A stretch of DNA of 64,000 nt, from positions 8,940,368 through 9,004,367 of the forward strand of contig CM056721.1 of the NCBI GenBank assembly GCA_029844215.1, read 5' to 3'. A program made the translations under genes and the position numbers. The stretch is from Przewalskia tangutica (Eukaryota; Streptophyta; Magnoliopsida; Solanales; Solanaceae). Below the pieces are notes generated by a model that ran no database searches, was not told the origin of the DNA, and saw only the letters and a program-made list of their open reading frames with translations. This document shows, piece after piece, positions 22,316 to 34,019 of this stretch (the first letter of the stretch is position 1; the number at the start of each line of letters is the position of its first letter).

Positions 22316-22420
22316 TGTCTCGGAACAATCGCTCTACCTACCAATATGAATATAAGGTTTGTGTACATTCTACCCTCCCCAGACCCCACGGTGTAAATTT
22401 CATTGAGTATGTTGTTGTAT
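22316..22420 (+). mobile_element. TS-type SINE, truncated copy
   Basis: Duplicate of the SINE at 11101 with about 70 bases of upstream sequence removed. Retains CGCTCTACCTACCAATATG, CCCCAGACCCCACGGTG and GAGTATGTTGTTGTA. Confidence 0.7.
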
Positions 22421-22497
22421 TGACACCCCTACGTACAAGTGAAGTTTGAGACTTTACATTGGTCTTTTATTTAATAAGGTAAAGAGTAGGGGTGACA

Positions 22498-23350
22498 AAT
22501 TGAACCCAAATTCAATTGACCCGCTCAACCCACTCAGATTTTAATGGGTTTGGGCATTTACATACTATTAAATGAGCTAAGTTTGGGCTAGCCCAACTTA
22601 ACTCATTCATCTTGAACAACCCAAATCAACTCATTACATTAGCCCAAAGCAACTAATTTACTATTCTATTGTTTACTCAAGTCTTCTATTTCATATATTT
22701 TTACTTATATAAAACAATTATTAAAAATATAAAAAAAATTCTTACCTCCTCCCCCTACCCCTTCCACCTCATGCCCTACCCCATCCTCAAATTTCTTACC
22801 TACCTCCTCCTACCACATTCTCAATTTTTTATTTTTTATTTGTATAAATAATTTATAAAAATATGATTTTTTTTCTTATCCCCCCCCCCCCCGCCCTACC
22901 CACACCTACACCCTCCAACCCCACCTCATCCTCAAATTTCTATTTCATATTATTTTTACTTTTATAAACAATTTATAAAAAAAATTCTTACCCCCCTCAC
23001 CCCCACCCCATTCTCAAATATCTATTTTATATTTTTACTTTTATAAATAATTTATAAAAATATGAATTTTTTTCTTACCGCCGCCCCTATCCACACCTAC
23101 CCCTTCCACCACCACCTCATCCTCAAATTTTTATTTCATATTTTTTTTTGCTTTTATAAAAAATGAAAAAATTCTGAAAATATAATCTTATTTTAAAAAT
23201 AAATATATGCAAAAAGCAAATATCATACAAAATAAAGTAACATCATAGTGAGTCAAGTTGGATTATGACCCATCATTTAGCTCATCTTGATCCGTTCATC
23301 TTAGCCTATGTAAATTTTGGGCGAATTGAACATTGACTCATCTACAACTA
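22498..23350. mobile_element. hAT-like MITE with AGGGGTGA terminus, right end missing
   Basis: Copy of the element at 11300-12198. Its left end is AGGGGTGACAAATTG, and it breaks off at about 23350 after GACTCATCTACAACT. It includes an 11-C run near 22885. Non-coding. Confidence 0.65.
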
Positions 23351-23571
23351 GCTAATTCAATTGCAAAGAGAACAGCGAGCGGCAAGTCGTCTAAATTCAT
23401 CCCATGGCTAAGGCCCAAGGTTAAAAAAAACTAATGCTATATATTTTAAACTTAACATATAAAATATATTTCTACATACATTTATTTGATTCGGTATTTA
23501 TGAAGTTATTAATTTATTTAGTTTAAAGCTTCTGTAATTTATGAAGTTATGTCTTTTATTTAGTTTAAAGA

Positions 23572-23884
23572 TTGTCTGAACTTTATTGGTCATGTAATCT
23601 TCTTCTAGAACTTCAATGTCCTATTCAGAAAGCTACCTTGGTTTATTGTGATAATATTAGTGTTGTCTATCTTTCTGGTAATCATGTTCAACATCAGCGC
23701 ACTAAACATATCAAGATGGATATCCACTTCATTCGAGAAAAGGTAGCTCTAGACAAGTACGCGTCTTACATGTCCCTTCTAGGTACCAAATTGTTGACAT
23801 CTTTACTAAGGTCTTCCCTCGGTTCTGTTTGAAGATTTTAGGGACAATCTCATCGTACGACAACCCCACCTATGACTGCGGGGG
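23572..23884 (+). pseudogene. Copia RNase H C-terminal remnant, extra copy
   Basis: Nearly identical to 21105-21409, running through the polypurine tract into another LTR. It is joined at about 23570 to unrelated AT-rich sequence, so this is a partial duplication of the end of family A. Confidence 0.85.
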
Positions 23885-24092
23885 TGAAAGTATATCGTGA
23901 TATACACGGTATACACGGCATATACAATGTCTTGTGTATACCGTGTATATCACATAAACACAAAGCAATTTGGTTCGTGATATACCTGCCTAGTATACAC
24001 GGTTTTAAGCTAGTTTTGGTAATGGTTTTTGAATATAATTAGCATTGTACACTTACCATAATTGTAGAATTCTTATACAACTAGAATAGACT
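23885..24092 (+). repeat. Family A LTR, truncated
   Basis: Matches the 3' LTR at 21410 for about 208 bp, including the 20-bp inverted repeat, and stops at AGAATAGACTT where an unrelated LTR-like sequence begins. Confidence 0.85.
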
Positions 24093-24833
24093 TAAGATTT
24101 GCCAAGTGTCTATCCAAATGGCTTGATCACTTTATCTCATCTATATTAGTCGACAACTAGACCTTATCCTAGATATGTCTCTTGCATTGGCCAATGACTT
24201 GGTCGACCTAACATCTCTGAGAAGCTGAGTGTTCTCTCGAAATTTCAATCGAGGAATGAATCCTATTCTTGGCTCAACTACCACCTTCAATCTACTTCGT
24301 AATGCACCCAATACAAGCCGCGTCTCAACCTGTAAGGCATTTGAGCTTAGGACAAGATCAAAGTGCATTGCTCCGTAAACAAGGTGATATTGACCTCAAG
24401 TCTAAGGACCTCTATCTCCCACATGCTGATAATACTCTAGACATGTATAACAAATAGTTTATCGTGGTATGTCAATACTCTCTAAGAGTATCCATGTGTC
24501 CATCACTAGCAACTATTGCTAGCGATGAAGTGATATATACTACATTCTCTAAGAATGTGATCACAGCGTACATGGACTTATAACATATCATTGATATCTC
24601 ATTCTCAATGATCATTAGTCTGGGCTATTTTAAGAACTACACTCTATCATTAATATCTCACATTATTAATGACAATGTAAGTTCAAGGGATGCACATTAA
24701 TGAATAATATAAACAATCAAATAATAATTCAATAATTGCAAATGCCAAGTATATATTAATCTTATTAATAATATGAATGTGTTCAAGTACACGTGCTCCT
24801 AAAATGATTGTTTCTAGGACATATATACTTTCA
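24093..24833 (-). repeat. LTR-like sequence upstream of the ABCG gene
   Basis: On the minus strand it begins TGAAAGTATATATGTCCTAG (from 24833) and runs about 740 bp without coding potential. Its composition and landmarks resemble a Copia-type LTR: CACGTGTACTTGAACACATT, then several AATGAGATATCAATGATA-like motifs. No target duplication was established and the low-coordinate end is uncertain. It lies about 335 bp upstream of the ABCG start codon, in opposite orientation. Confidence 0.45.
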
Positions 24834-25168
24834 CTTATAACAAATTTGAACTTTTTCTCCTCCTATAGAGGCAGATATGGAAACTGAAATTTATTCGGGA
24901 TATATTGTACTCCTTTTATTATTACAACTAAAGTCATTATGTAAGCGTGATCAACTTCTTTTAAACTTCACTTACCTCCTTGTAGTTATAACGTACATCA
25001 GAGCATTATATTATAGTTGCGGTTACCTCCTTGTACGTATTGTGATTGTCCCATGCACCCCTGGAAGGCATATATATATAAGAGTTAGCCATTATTTCCG
25101 CCTATTCCTCTACAACTTAATTCAGCTACAATATTTTATTTTGTAGAATCTCCATCGGCAACCTATAT
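24834..25168 (+). promoter_or_regulatory. Probable ABCG core promoter and 5' UTR
   Basis: A TATA element TATATATATAAG lies at 25071-25082, about 87 bases before the ATG, so transcription would start near 25105-25115. A 13-base direct repeat TTACCTCCTTGTA occurs at 24972-24984 and 25023-25035; its role is unknown. The only intact host-like upstream sequence is this 335-bp stretch, bounded by the LTR-like repeat. Confidence 0.5.
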
Positions 25169-28100
25169 ATGGAGTTACAGGAGATCCGAATTGGAAAGCA
25201 GGAAGAAGAATCGAACTTTGTGAAGAGTAATGGAGGTGTTTTCTTGACGTGGAATGACTTATGGGTGACTGTTTCCACTAGTAAAAATGGAAGCAAAAAC
25301 ATTCTTGAAGGTGTGACTGGCTATGCTCGCCCCAGTGAGCTCCTGGCTGTAATGGGTCCTTCTGGCTGTGGCAAATCTACTCTTCTCGACGCATTAGCTG
25401 GTATTCTTGAATCCAACTTTTATATACTTAGTTATGTCTAATGATGCATATATACATTATCTTGCATGAGGCAAAAACATCAAATTATGATTTCCATATA
25501 AGACTCGATCACTTGTGATCAGGGCGACTGGATTTCAGCACGAGGCAGAGTGGGGATATTCTGATCAATGGCCACAAACAGAAACTTTCTTATGGAACTT
25601 CTGTAAGAAAATCTTCATCAAAATACTGATGATTTGAAAGTATTATTTAAATATTGACTAAGCAAATTTCAACATCCCCAAAACGTTTCTTAAATTCTTC
25701 TTGTGATTGATTGACATATATCTTGTTATAAGGCCTTTCAAGCCTTTGTAAAGTACCAATGGTTAAAAAACTTAACGGAACTTGTCTAATACTAACAAGC
25801 TATTTACAACATGACATGCTAATGTTTAGGCATATGTGACACAAGATGAAACTCTGATAGCAACACTAACCGTAAAAGAAGCTGTTTACTACTCTGCACA
25901 ACTCCAATTACCAGATTCCATGACAAAATCAGAGAAAATTCAAAGAGCAGAACAAACTATAAAGGAGATGGGGCTGCAAGATGCAATGAACACAAGAATT
26001 GGAGGATTTGGCACTAAAGGAATTAGCGGAGGAGAAAAGAGGAGACTTAGTATTTGCATTGAAATTCTAACGAGACCTAAACTTCTTTTCCTCGATGAAC
26101 CAACCAGCGGCCTTGACAGTGCTGCATCGTATTATGTGATGAGCGGAATTTCACGCCAAAGAGCGGGAAGAACCATTATTGCATCCATTCATCAGCCTAG
26201 TGCTGAAGTTTTCAACCTCTTTCACAGTTTGTGCATCTTGTCTTCAGGAAGAACCGTGTATTTTGGACCGGCTAGTGCAGCGATTGAGGTAAGCCTCGAT
26301 GAATTAAGCATATTTGTCAAACTGCCAAAATTGTGTTTGTTATGAAAACTGTTTTTTGTTAGAAGATCGGTTTGTGTTTCATTAATCAGTTTGAAAATAC
26401 TTTTGTTAATATTAGAGCAGCAATTTGTATGTATCGTATCTTCCAAATAAGTGGACTAATGATGCAAAGTATATAATAAAAATTTCATTTTGTAGTTTTT
26501 CGGGACAAATGGTTTCTTGCCCACTTCATCAGAACCCGTCTGATCATTTCCTTAAAACAATAAATAAGGATTTTGATGAGGTAAGTAAATAGTATCTATA
26601 CTGTTTCCTTTTTCTTGGAGGGGACAAAGTTTGCATTTTTACTGAAATGTAATATAATCTTGCCCTTTTGGTAGGATATTGAACATGGTTCAGCTGGAAG
26701 AAAGCCGACAGAAGAAGTGGTAGATTTTCTCATAAATTCATATAAAACATCCGAGGAATATTATAAAGTTCAGAACCATATTGCAGAAATATGTCAACAG
26801 GTAAGGAAAAAACTACCAAAAGGGAAAGGAAGGAAGAGGGGTTGTTTGCACGCAAGATGGAGCTAAATTTTGAATTTATGGGTTTTTGATTCTAGAAAGA
26901 CAACTTAATTAGTGGATTGTAGATAATATTGAGTAATTTTTTTTAACACAAATACAAAATTTCAAAAATACTGATCAGTAAGCAAAATTGTAACTCCGCC
27001 CCTGTCGGTAGGGTGATTGTTAAGAGTCTTGCATCGATAATGGAATGGAAACATGGACTACTTATATGGACTTGGACAATCCTCACCCTACAAGCTAGCT
27101 TTTGAAGTTGAGTTAGGCCCAAGATTCATTCTTACATGGTATCAAAGTCAGGTTCATTCCAATTCTTTGTTCACACTGATGTTGGGCCCCCAAATTATAT
27201 TATTTACGCTTCAGTGTCTGGGCGTGTGGGGGAGTGTTAAGAGTCTCACATCGGTAATGGAATGAGAACATGGACTCCTTATATGTACTTGGACAATCAT
27301 CACCCTACAAGCTAGCTTTTGGGGTTGAGTTAGGCCCAAGATCCATTCGATGAAAATGAATCATTCTAACACCATTATATATTTTTAGGGCGGTGAAATA
27401 TTGGAAAAAAGAAGTCATGCCAACTTCACAACGCAAAGCCTGGTTTTGACAAGAAGGTCATCTGTGAACATGTTTCGCGATCTTGGCTACTACTGGATGC
27501 GATCCGTGTCTTATGTCATCCTTGCTTTAGGTCTTGGCTCTATCTACTATCATGTCGACTTCAGCTATCGTTCGTATCAGGTATAAATAATAGGAATCGG
27601 AAGAAATTTTAGTATTGCCACGCAATTTGATCATAACACAATTTTGAATATTAACTTTTCAGGAAAGAGGTCTAATGGTGGCTTTCGTTGTTTCATTTAT
27701 GACATTCATGACAGTTGGTGGATTCCCTTCATTTGTGGAGGACATGAAGGTAGCCTTAACCCTTGTTTTATCATCATCATAACTAACCAATTCTCTGTTT
27801 AATCTCTTAACACGACTAATTAATGTAATTGCTTCGAGAAAATGCAGGTTTTTCAAAGAGAAAACTCGAATGGACACTATGGTTGTTGTGCTTTTGTCAT
27901 TGGCAACACTCTTTCTTCCACGCCGTACTTGTTATTGATTTCGTTGGTTCCAGGTTCCATTGCCTATTTCCTCACTGGATTTCAAAATGGGTTTGAGCAT
28001 TTCATCTACTTTGCTCTGGTCCTCTTCATCGGCATGATGATAGTCGAGAGCCTAATGATGAACATTGCAGCTATCGTGCCTAATTTCCTCATGGGCATTG

Positions 28101-28558
28101 TGGTAGGCGCGGGAGTACAAGGATTAATGATATTAAGCGGCGGTTTTTTTCAGATACCTAACGAGTTGCCTAAAATAATCTGGAAGTACCCGTTATACTA
28201 CATTTCATTCCATCGGTTTGCTTACCAAGGCATGTTTAAGAATGAATTTGAAGGTCTAGTGTTTACAGATTACACCAACGGAAACAATAATACAACTAGC
28301 GGAGAGGACGTATTGAGAGATAGATGGCAAGTAGAAATGGCATACTCAAAATGGGTAGATCTTGCCATTATGGTAGGTACACTAATTTTGTACCGTTTGG
28401 TTTTCTTCCTGATTGTCAAGACAAATGAAAAGGTTGTGCATGCAAGAAAAACATCCACATCAGTTTTATCAAACAGAAGTAGGCAAATCATGGCTAAGTC
28501 CCTACCTGCCTCGCCTCTCCATGGACTCAATGTTGACAATCCCACCAACAATGGTTGA
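25169..28558 (+). CDS. ABCG (WBC) half-size transporter, eight exons, exon 4 frameshifted
   Basis: An ATP-driven membrane exporter of the plant ABCG half-transporter family; such proteins work as dimers, often at the plasma membrane, moving lipids, waxes or small metabolites. Exons by consensus splice sites: 25169-25400, 25523-25602, 25830-26288, 26496-26580, 26675-26800, 27389-27580, 27663-27749, 27848-28558, giving about 657 residues, normal for the family. The nucleotide-binding domain comes first: Walker A GPSGCGKS (residues 63-70), signature ISGGE (169-173), Walker B LLFLDE (189-194), switch His in SIHQPS (225). The transmembrane half follows from exon 6 (RDLGYYWMRS; GGFPSFVEDMK; LSGGFFQIPNELP). 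Exon 4 is 85 nt and needs 2 more: after FFGTNGF the frame shifts before CPLHQNPSDHF, giving a TGA at 26541-26543. This is a real inactivating deletion or a sequence error. It looks closest to ABCG1-like members, but the substrate cannot be inferred. Confidence 0.88.
27018..27371 (+). mobile_element. TRIM retrotransposon in ABCG intron 5
   Basis: A complete miniature element of 354 bp. LTR1 (27018-27136) runs TGTTAAGAGTC...CTTACA. The primer site TGGTATCAAAGTC follows at 27137, then a short internal region and a GTGTGGGGGAG polypurine tract. LTR2 (27235-27371) runs TGTTAAGAGTC...TTCTAACA. No coding sequence. A clear target duplication was not found. A related, inverted array is at 61360-61790. 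Its right end is 17 bases from exon 6, overlapping the likely branch-point region. Confidence 0.88.
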
Positions 28559-28789
28559 ATTAGTAGCTAGTTACGTTCTTCGTGATTGAACACTATGTTA
28601 GGATCATCGTTTCATTTCATAGTGTACCATTTCTATTGTATTGTATTTTACTGTTTATATCTCATGAACTCTAGTAGTTCGTTTCTTGGAGATTTTCTAA
28701 GTTAGTGTTGTTTATTGTACACAATAATATAAAGATGCAAATAAGAAGGTTCATCTCAAATATGATTGTGTTCCTCTTAGTGTAAAACT
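28559..28789 (+). other. Probable ABCG 3' UTR
   Basis: Follows the stop codon. It is T-rich with TGTATTGTATTTTA and an AATATAAAG element near 28724-28732 that could act in polyadenylation. No ORF. Confidence 0.4.
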
Positions 28790-28805
28790 AACTAGTAAGT
28801 AATAC

Positions 28806-28952
28806 TCGATCCCCTGCATAAACTTTCTTGATTGGTCACATGCTGGCCACAAGTGTGGTTAATCGGCGGCGTGGTTTGCGGTATTGCGTCACCGAGGAAT
28901 TTCGAAAGAGTAAGCGCCATGATTTCTTCGTCAAAAAAAAAAAAAAAAAAAA
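28806..28952 (+). mobile_element. Poly-A retroposon with perfect 16-bp target duplication
   Basis: About 127 bases starting TCGATCCCCTGCATAAAC are followed by a run of 22 A (28933-28954, overlapping the duplication). They are bracketed by AACTAGTAAGTAATAC at 28790-28805 and 28953-28968. This is the mark of LINE-mediated retroposition. No A/B boxes were recognised, so it may be an unfamiliar SINE, a short LINE 3' end, or a processed RNA fragment. Confidence 0.85.
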
Positions 28953-28968
28953 AACTAGTAAGTAATAC

Positions 28969-29529
28969 ATTGTAACATTAACATATGTAGTAAGTATAAC
29001 ACTTTTCCCGATCGAACTCATCAATTATGCTTAATTGTAGTATCCTAACGGCCCAACACTTAAGTTCGTAATTCTATTTCTACCTACTAATTGTAAACTT
29101 ATTATGGTAATTTGTTACAATTTGTTTTGAGAGTGAAGGGATAAGGACGCATTACATAAGTAATACTTTTTTATATTTAAATAACTTAAAGTTTAATTTC
29201 TTAATTAATCCATATTCTTACTGCACTAAAATGTCATGACGCATCCAAACATGCAAGCTTTAAGTGTACTAATATGTTCCAAAGTATTTCTGTTATTCTT
29301 AAATTTTATATTCAGTTAATTATTGTAATGTAAATGAAACAAAGGGACTATAAATTACTATGTAAAAAAAATTAATAATAAGACAAAAATCCACGGAACA
29401 ATAAATGAGGCATAAAAAATAGTAGTATTACTACTTTTCTCCTATATAAGAAGCCACAATGAGTCTGTTTCATCAACATGAGGGTAATTATGTGTTTCAA
29501 AAAAGTTGTGCTTTTTAGTATTACACATA
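28969..29529. other. Intergenic, AT-rich
   Basis: No gene, repeat or RNA recognised between the retroposon and the pogo-like element. Confidence 0.5.
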
Positions 29530-31725
29530 CATTAAAATATCTATAAATTAATAAACTCTCTAAAATAATAAACTCTCTAAAATAATAAAATCTTCCGGTC
29601 CCGACTTGAGCCTTTATAAAAAATCATAAAATTCGATAAGATAATAAGATAATAATTTTTCGAAAAATCCCTTTATAAATATTAGGTCCCATTAAAACTC
29701 TAAATTAATAATTCAAAAATATTACAATTATAAATATTATGGTAATTTGATAAAATATGAATCTATTGTTATTTGATTTTTCTTAAAATTTAAATTTAAT
29801 TGGATTTCATCCCTAACTTTTTTAATTGCAGCCAAGAGTTCCGGTGTCGAGTTCTCTAGCTGTAACAAAAAAAATTGAAGAGTTGTTGTCACGCTCAAAG
29901 TCTCCTTTCTCGTGACTGATTCCAACGGTATTGAATCATCTTCAGCTTCATCATTAGTAGGATCTTCAATAATATCAGCAACAATTTCCTCTAAACTTTG
30001 AACCATTGAACATTCATCATTTTCTCCCGGATAGTCCACCAATTTGTTGACGTCCATTTCATTGTGATAACCAACATCCTTGACCATATTCTCAAGCTCA
30101 TGTAGGCTTTCTTCAAAGTTTGTCTCACTTGAGATTTTTTCATTTGAACGGATTTTGCAGTGCCGAAAGCAATTTGCTATTGACATTTGAGAAACATTGA
30201 TTGTTCAAGCGGAGACTGTAAAATTGATGGCATCTAAAACATTAATCTTTTCAGGATTAGGTAGCCTCAACTCATGACCTTCCAGTAGATTTTTGTAGAA
30301 TCTCCTACGATAGTGCATCTTGAAAGCTCTAATTATTCATGCATCACATGGTTGAATCTTTGATGTCATGTTAGGTGGCAAAAACAACAACTCAACATTC
30401 CGTAACCCTTCAATATTTTTTGGATGGGCTGGACAATTGTCAACCATCAACAAGATTCTTCTGCCATTCATTTTGTGATCAAACCAGCGAACATATTCAT
30501 AAAAAAAAACACTAGTCATCTATGCCCTCTTGTTGGCACGATAATGACAATTGATGCTGCTCATGTTGATATTTTTGAAGCAGCGTGGCTTTGCATGTTT
30601 TCCAATAATCCACAAAGGAATTTTTTCCAATCCATCCTCGTTGCAACAAATAACAATTGTAAGTCTCTCTTTGTCTTGCTTTCTTCCCTCATGTTGCTTG
30701 GTTGCAAGAGAGTGATAAGTTTGTAACCTGTAAAACAGACCTGTTTCATCCAAATTAAAAACATTTTTCATGGGAAATTGGTTTATTTTCTCCCTTATAG
30801 CCTCCAGTTCCATTTCCATGTCCTTCATGTCAACCGAACCACTTTCTCCAAAACGACGAAATGATTTAATATCATGTCTTACCTTGAATTTTTCAAGCCA
30901 ACCTTGAGAAAATTGATGTTCAAGAGGGTGTTAAGGATGCAAAAGCTTCATTATATCCTTTGCTTTCTCCAAAATAAGCTCTCCGGTCATGTTGACTCGA
31001 TCTTGGTACTGAAGAAACCATTCATAAAAAACCATCTCCATATCTGGATATTTCGCCGATTTGTGTCGCTTAATATCCCCACCCTTCTCAAAGTTGGCTG
31101 AAAGGTACTTCGATGATCTCCTGAGAGTGTTTGATATTGTACCTTGACTAACTTTCAAACGATATTTTTCATAAACCCATTCTTGTAAATCTTTTTGAGT
31201 GCATGTGGGATGGTCTATCTTATACTCACATAATGCTTTACGTATTTGATCATTTATGGATGATTTTGCGATGCCTTTTAGATGAGAATACATGATTGGG
31301 TGTTATGAATTATTTTATTTTCATATTGAGATTTATATAGTATATGTTTCATTCATCATGCGTGAATATATTTAATTGGCTATAATAGTTATTTAAGTGT
31401 AACGAATTAATGTAAACATATATACATTATTTAAGTAATTCCAATGAATTGATACATGCGTCCATGAATATAATAGTTAATTGTATACAATGAATTGATA
31501 TTATACATGAATACATTTAATTAGTTACAAAGAATTGGTTGATGCATGAATATAATCAATGAAACATATATGAATTTATTTATTTTCAATACATATGTAC
31601 TAAATTTGTTGAATTTAAAAAGACTCTTTTAATTAATAAAATATTAATTTATCGATATATTAATATCTCTCTAAATTAATAAAATTTAATGATTCCAAGA
31701 TTATTAATTTATAGAGGTTTTAGTG
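29530..31725 (-). mobile_element. pogo/Lemi1-like Tc1/mariner transposon
   Basis: A 2.2-kb element whose left end CATTAAAATATCTATAAATT and inverted right end CACTAAAACCTCTATAAATT match the Emigrant/Lemi1 terminal style. It is preceded by TA (29528-29529); the right flank is CA rather than TA. It carries one degraded transposase gene on the minus strand. AT-rich inverted subterminal repeats (AATTAATAAA) extend the termini. Confidence 0.88.
29737..31293 (-). pseudogene. pogo/Tigger-type transposase with internal stops
   Basis: Would bind the element's ends and cut DNA with a DDD/DDE active site. From the start at 31293: a CENP-B/Tc5-like helix-turn-helix (KDLQEWVYEKYRLKVSQGTI, then GWLEKFKVRHD), a first catalytic Asp in FNLDETGLFY, a second in RRILLMVDNCPAHPKN, then LPPNMTSKIQPCDA and a long acidic C-terminal tail (EENTFEESLHELENM-like, ENDECSMVQSLEEIVADI). 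At least three stops interrupt one otherwise continuous frame: after LLHP (near 30931), and at two apparent tryptophan codons, after NKRA (near 30520) and after QPCDA (near 30337). Length and order are normal for the family, so inactivation was by point mutation. Confidence 0.9.
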
Positions 31726-32750
31726 CAGTTGAAAATGGACATCTGTACTACTCCTACAATTGACTATAAACCCATATGCCTTTTTATTTTATTTCAAATG
31801 TGTCCCTTTTACTACGATATTTGGGTCCCATTTTTGTAGATCTTTGCCCTTGGTTCTTGAATTTATTTCATTATTTGTTTGTTAACCTTTTAGTAAATAT
31901 GGACAAGTTTGAGTGCTTTTAAGTACCTAGAAAAGGTGATGTGGTGAAGGACACGTGCTAGGAAATTTCAATGGGCCATGTGGGAGCTATGGTATCCACA
32001 AATCACAATACTATTAAATCACGGGATCTGTGTTTGAGGACCGACAACTGATAGCACCTATAAGGATCAACCCCAGAAGAGAGCAGAATGCTCCCACTGA
32101 AAATCGATCTCACGCTGCAAGTGTCCAGAACGTCTTAAGCCCCCTCCTTTATCATTGGACTGTGCCCGAGAGACTATACTTCTTCCATTCTTCTTGTTTA
32201 GCTGTGTTGTTCCAAATTTAATACTCTTCCTGTTTGCTCTTTAAGCATTTCAACTGATGGATAGTGAAGTTATTTATGGAGTATGGTTGATAGGGTAACT
32301 TTTAAATTTTTTATTCTGAATGAAATGGGTGTAGTTTTTTAATACTCACAGGAAATTGTAAGGTGAGAGATTGAAGTTGAAAATGAATGTATGAATGTAA
32401 GGGTTAGCGGGGAGGATGGGAATGGTCCAATGTGAATTTGTGAAGTAGCTCTAGAAAGGGCCAATTAATTGGCTGGTGAGTCTCATAACTACAGTTACCC
32501 AACTTCTACTGCCAATTTAATTCAAGTCATAACTTTATATGGAGTATCTATTGCTCCTCATTATTGATACAGTTTTAAGAGTAGTAGCTTCTAATATAAA
32601 AGATAATTACAAGCAATAGTTGTAAATGTGAGATTAATTACTAAGAAAATGAAGTAGGTTATGTGCTATAACCGTAAATTTTTTGTTTAATGTCACATGG
32701 ATTTGGTGTGTATTTTGGAGTTACTCCCTCTGTCCTAAAATACTTGTCAT
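31726..32750. other. Unassigned interval
   Basis: Mostly AT-rich. A 63-codon open frame at 32030-32221 (starting MFEDRQLIAPIR, basic, no recognised domain) lies in a slightly GC-richer patch that could be a gene fragment. No splice partners were found. A Stowaway-like end CTCCCTCTGTCCTAAAATAC occurs near 32725 without a matching second end. Confidence 0.4.
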
Positions 32751-32764
32751 GTATTTTGAATAAT

Positions 32765-33130
32765 GTCACAAGTATTTTTTAAATTTCCCAACGAATATTT
32801 TCATTTTCGAAATAGACAAGTTCTGTCCGAACAAACATCATTCCTGTTGTTCTGAACAGGTATTTCGCTGGCTATAAATACAGAGGTAATGCCTCATTTT
32901 CTGTACACTCAAATTTTTTAAACTTCTGCATACATACTTACAAACAAACAAAAATCGAGTTTTGTGTGATTTGTTATCTGATTTGCGTACGTCGAAGTCG
33001 TAGGCCTTTGAGGTACCGCTACTCCTGCGACATATATATCTGTTTTATCCTGCGACGAAGTGATCAATAACCTCGGATACAGTGAGGGGATTAAATTCCT
33101 TAAGGACACATTGAATTCTGTGACCTTTGA
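32765..33130 (+). repeat. LTR-like repeat A of the Tork/Tnt-like Copia remnant
   Basis: Carries GGCTATAAATACAGAGG (TATA box), ATGCCTCATTTTCTGTACAC and TTTGTGTGATTTGTTATCTG. The same ordered landmarks recur at 33175-33600 and 34971-35500. Exact ends not defined. Confidence 0.7.
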
Positions 33131-33174
33131 TATTTTTTGTTCTTCTGCATTTCTGTTTTTTCCAATTTTAATTG

Positions 33175-33600
33175 ATCAAATGATTTGATTGATAATCTTT
33201 TTGGACCAAATTTATTTTTTATTTTTTTAATTTTCGAACGAATATTTTCATTTTCAGAACAGACAGGTTATTTCCGAACAGACACCATACATGTTCTGAA
33301 CAGATATTTCGCTGATTATAAATACAGAGGCAATGCCTCATCTTCTGTACACTGGAAATTTTCGAACTTCTGCATACATACTTACAAACAAACAAAAATT
33401 GAGTCTTGTGTGATTTGTTGTCTGATTTGCGTTTGTCGAAGTCGTAGGCCTTTGAGGTATCGCTACTCATGCGACAGGTATATCCGTTTTATCTTGAAAC
33501 GAAGTAATCCATAACCTCGGGTACAGTGAGAAGATTAAATTCATTAAGGACACACAATGAATTTTGTGGCCTCGGGTATTTTTTGTTCTTCTGCAATTTT
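33175..33600 (+). repeat. LTR-like repeat B
   Basis: Second copy, starting ATCAAATGATTTGATTGAT and including TATAAATACAGAGGCAATGC and a TCCATAACCTCGGGTACAG motif. It precedes the gag remnant, so it may be the 5' LTR and leader. Confidence 0.7.
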
Positions 33601-34019
33601 ATTTTTTCAGTTTCAATTTTCTGGTTTTTCTTAGAATACAGTATAACAAGCTTAAAGAATTTAATTTGAAATTTATTTGTTCACATAAAATAAACAGAAA
33701 GCAGTATTTCTATGCAACATAAAAAAAAATACTTTTTACTGAGATATAAAAGTATATTTTAAGAAATAAAATTGTTCTTCTCTAAGATAAAAATTATTAT
33801 TTTTCAGGAAAAAAAATAGAGATTAAGACCTTTGTGGGTTTCTAGTGTTGGAGATAAAATCAGTGGATTTTTTTACTTCAAATTTAATATTCGATTTGAA
33901 GTAATAAAAACTTCACCAGTTTATTAAATCTGTTTCTACAATAATTTATTCGGTTTGAAGTTCTAAAAACTTCACCGATTGTTAATCTCTTTGTTGTTTC
34001 ATGACAAACATATATGACA

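Noticed and set aside
29737..30186. Separate 149-residue acidic gene
   Set aside because: It is the C-terminal tail of the pogo transposase, separated only by point stop codons.
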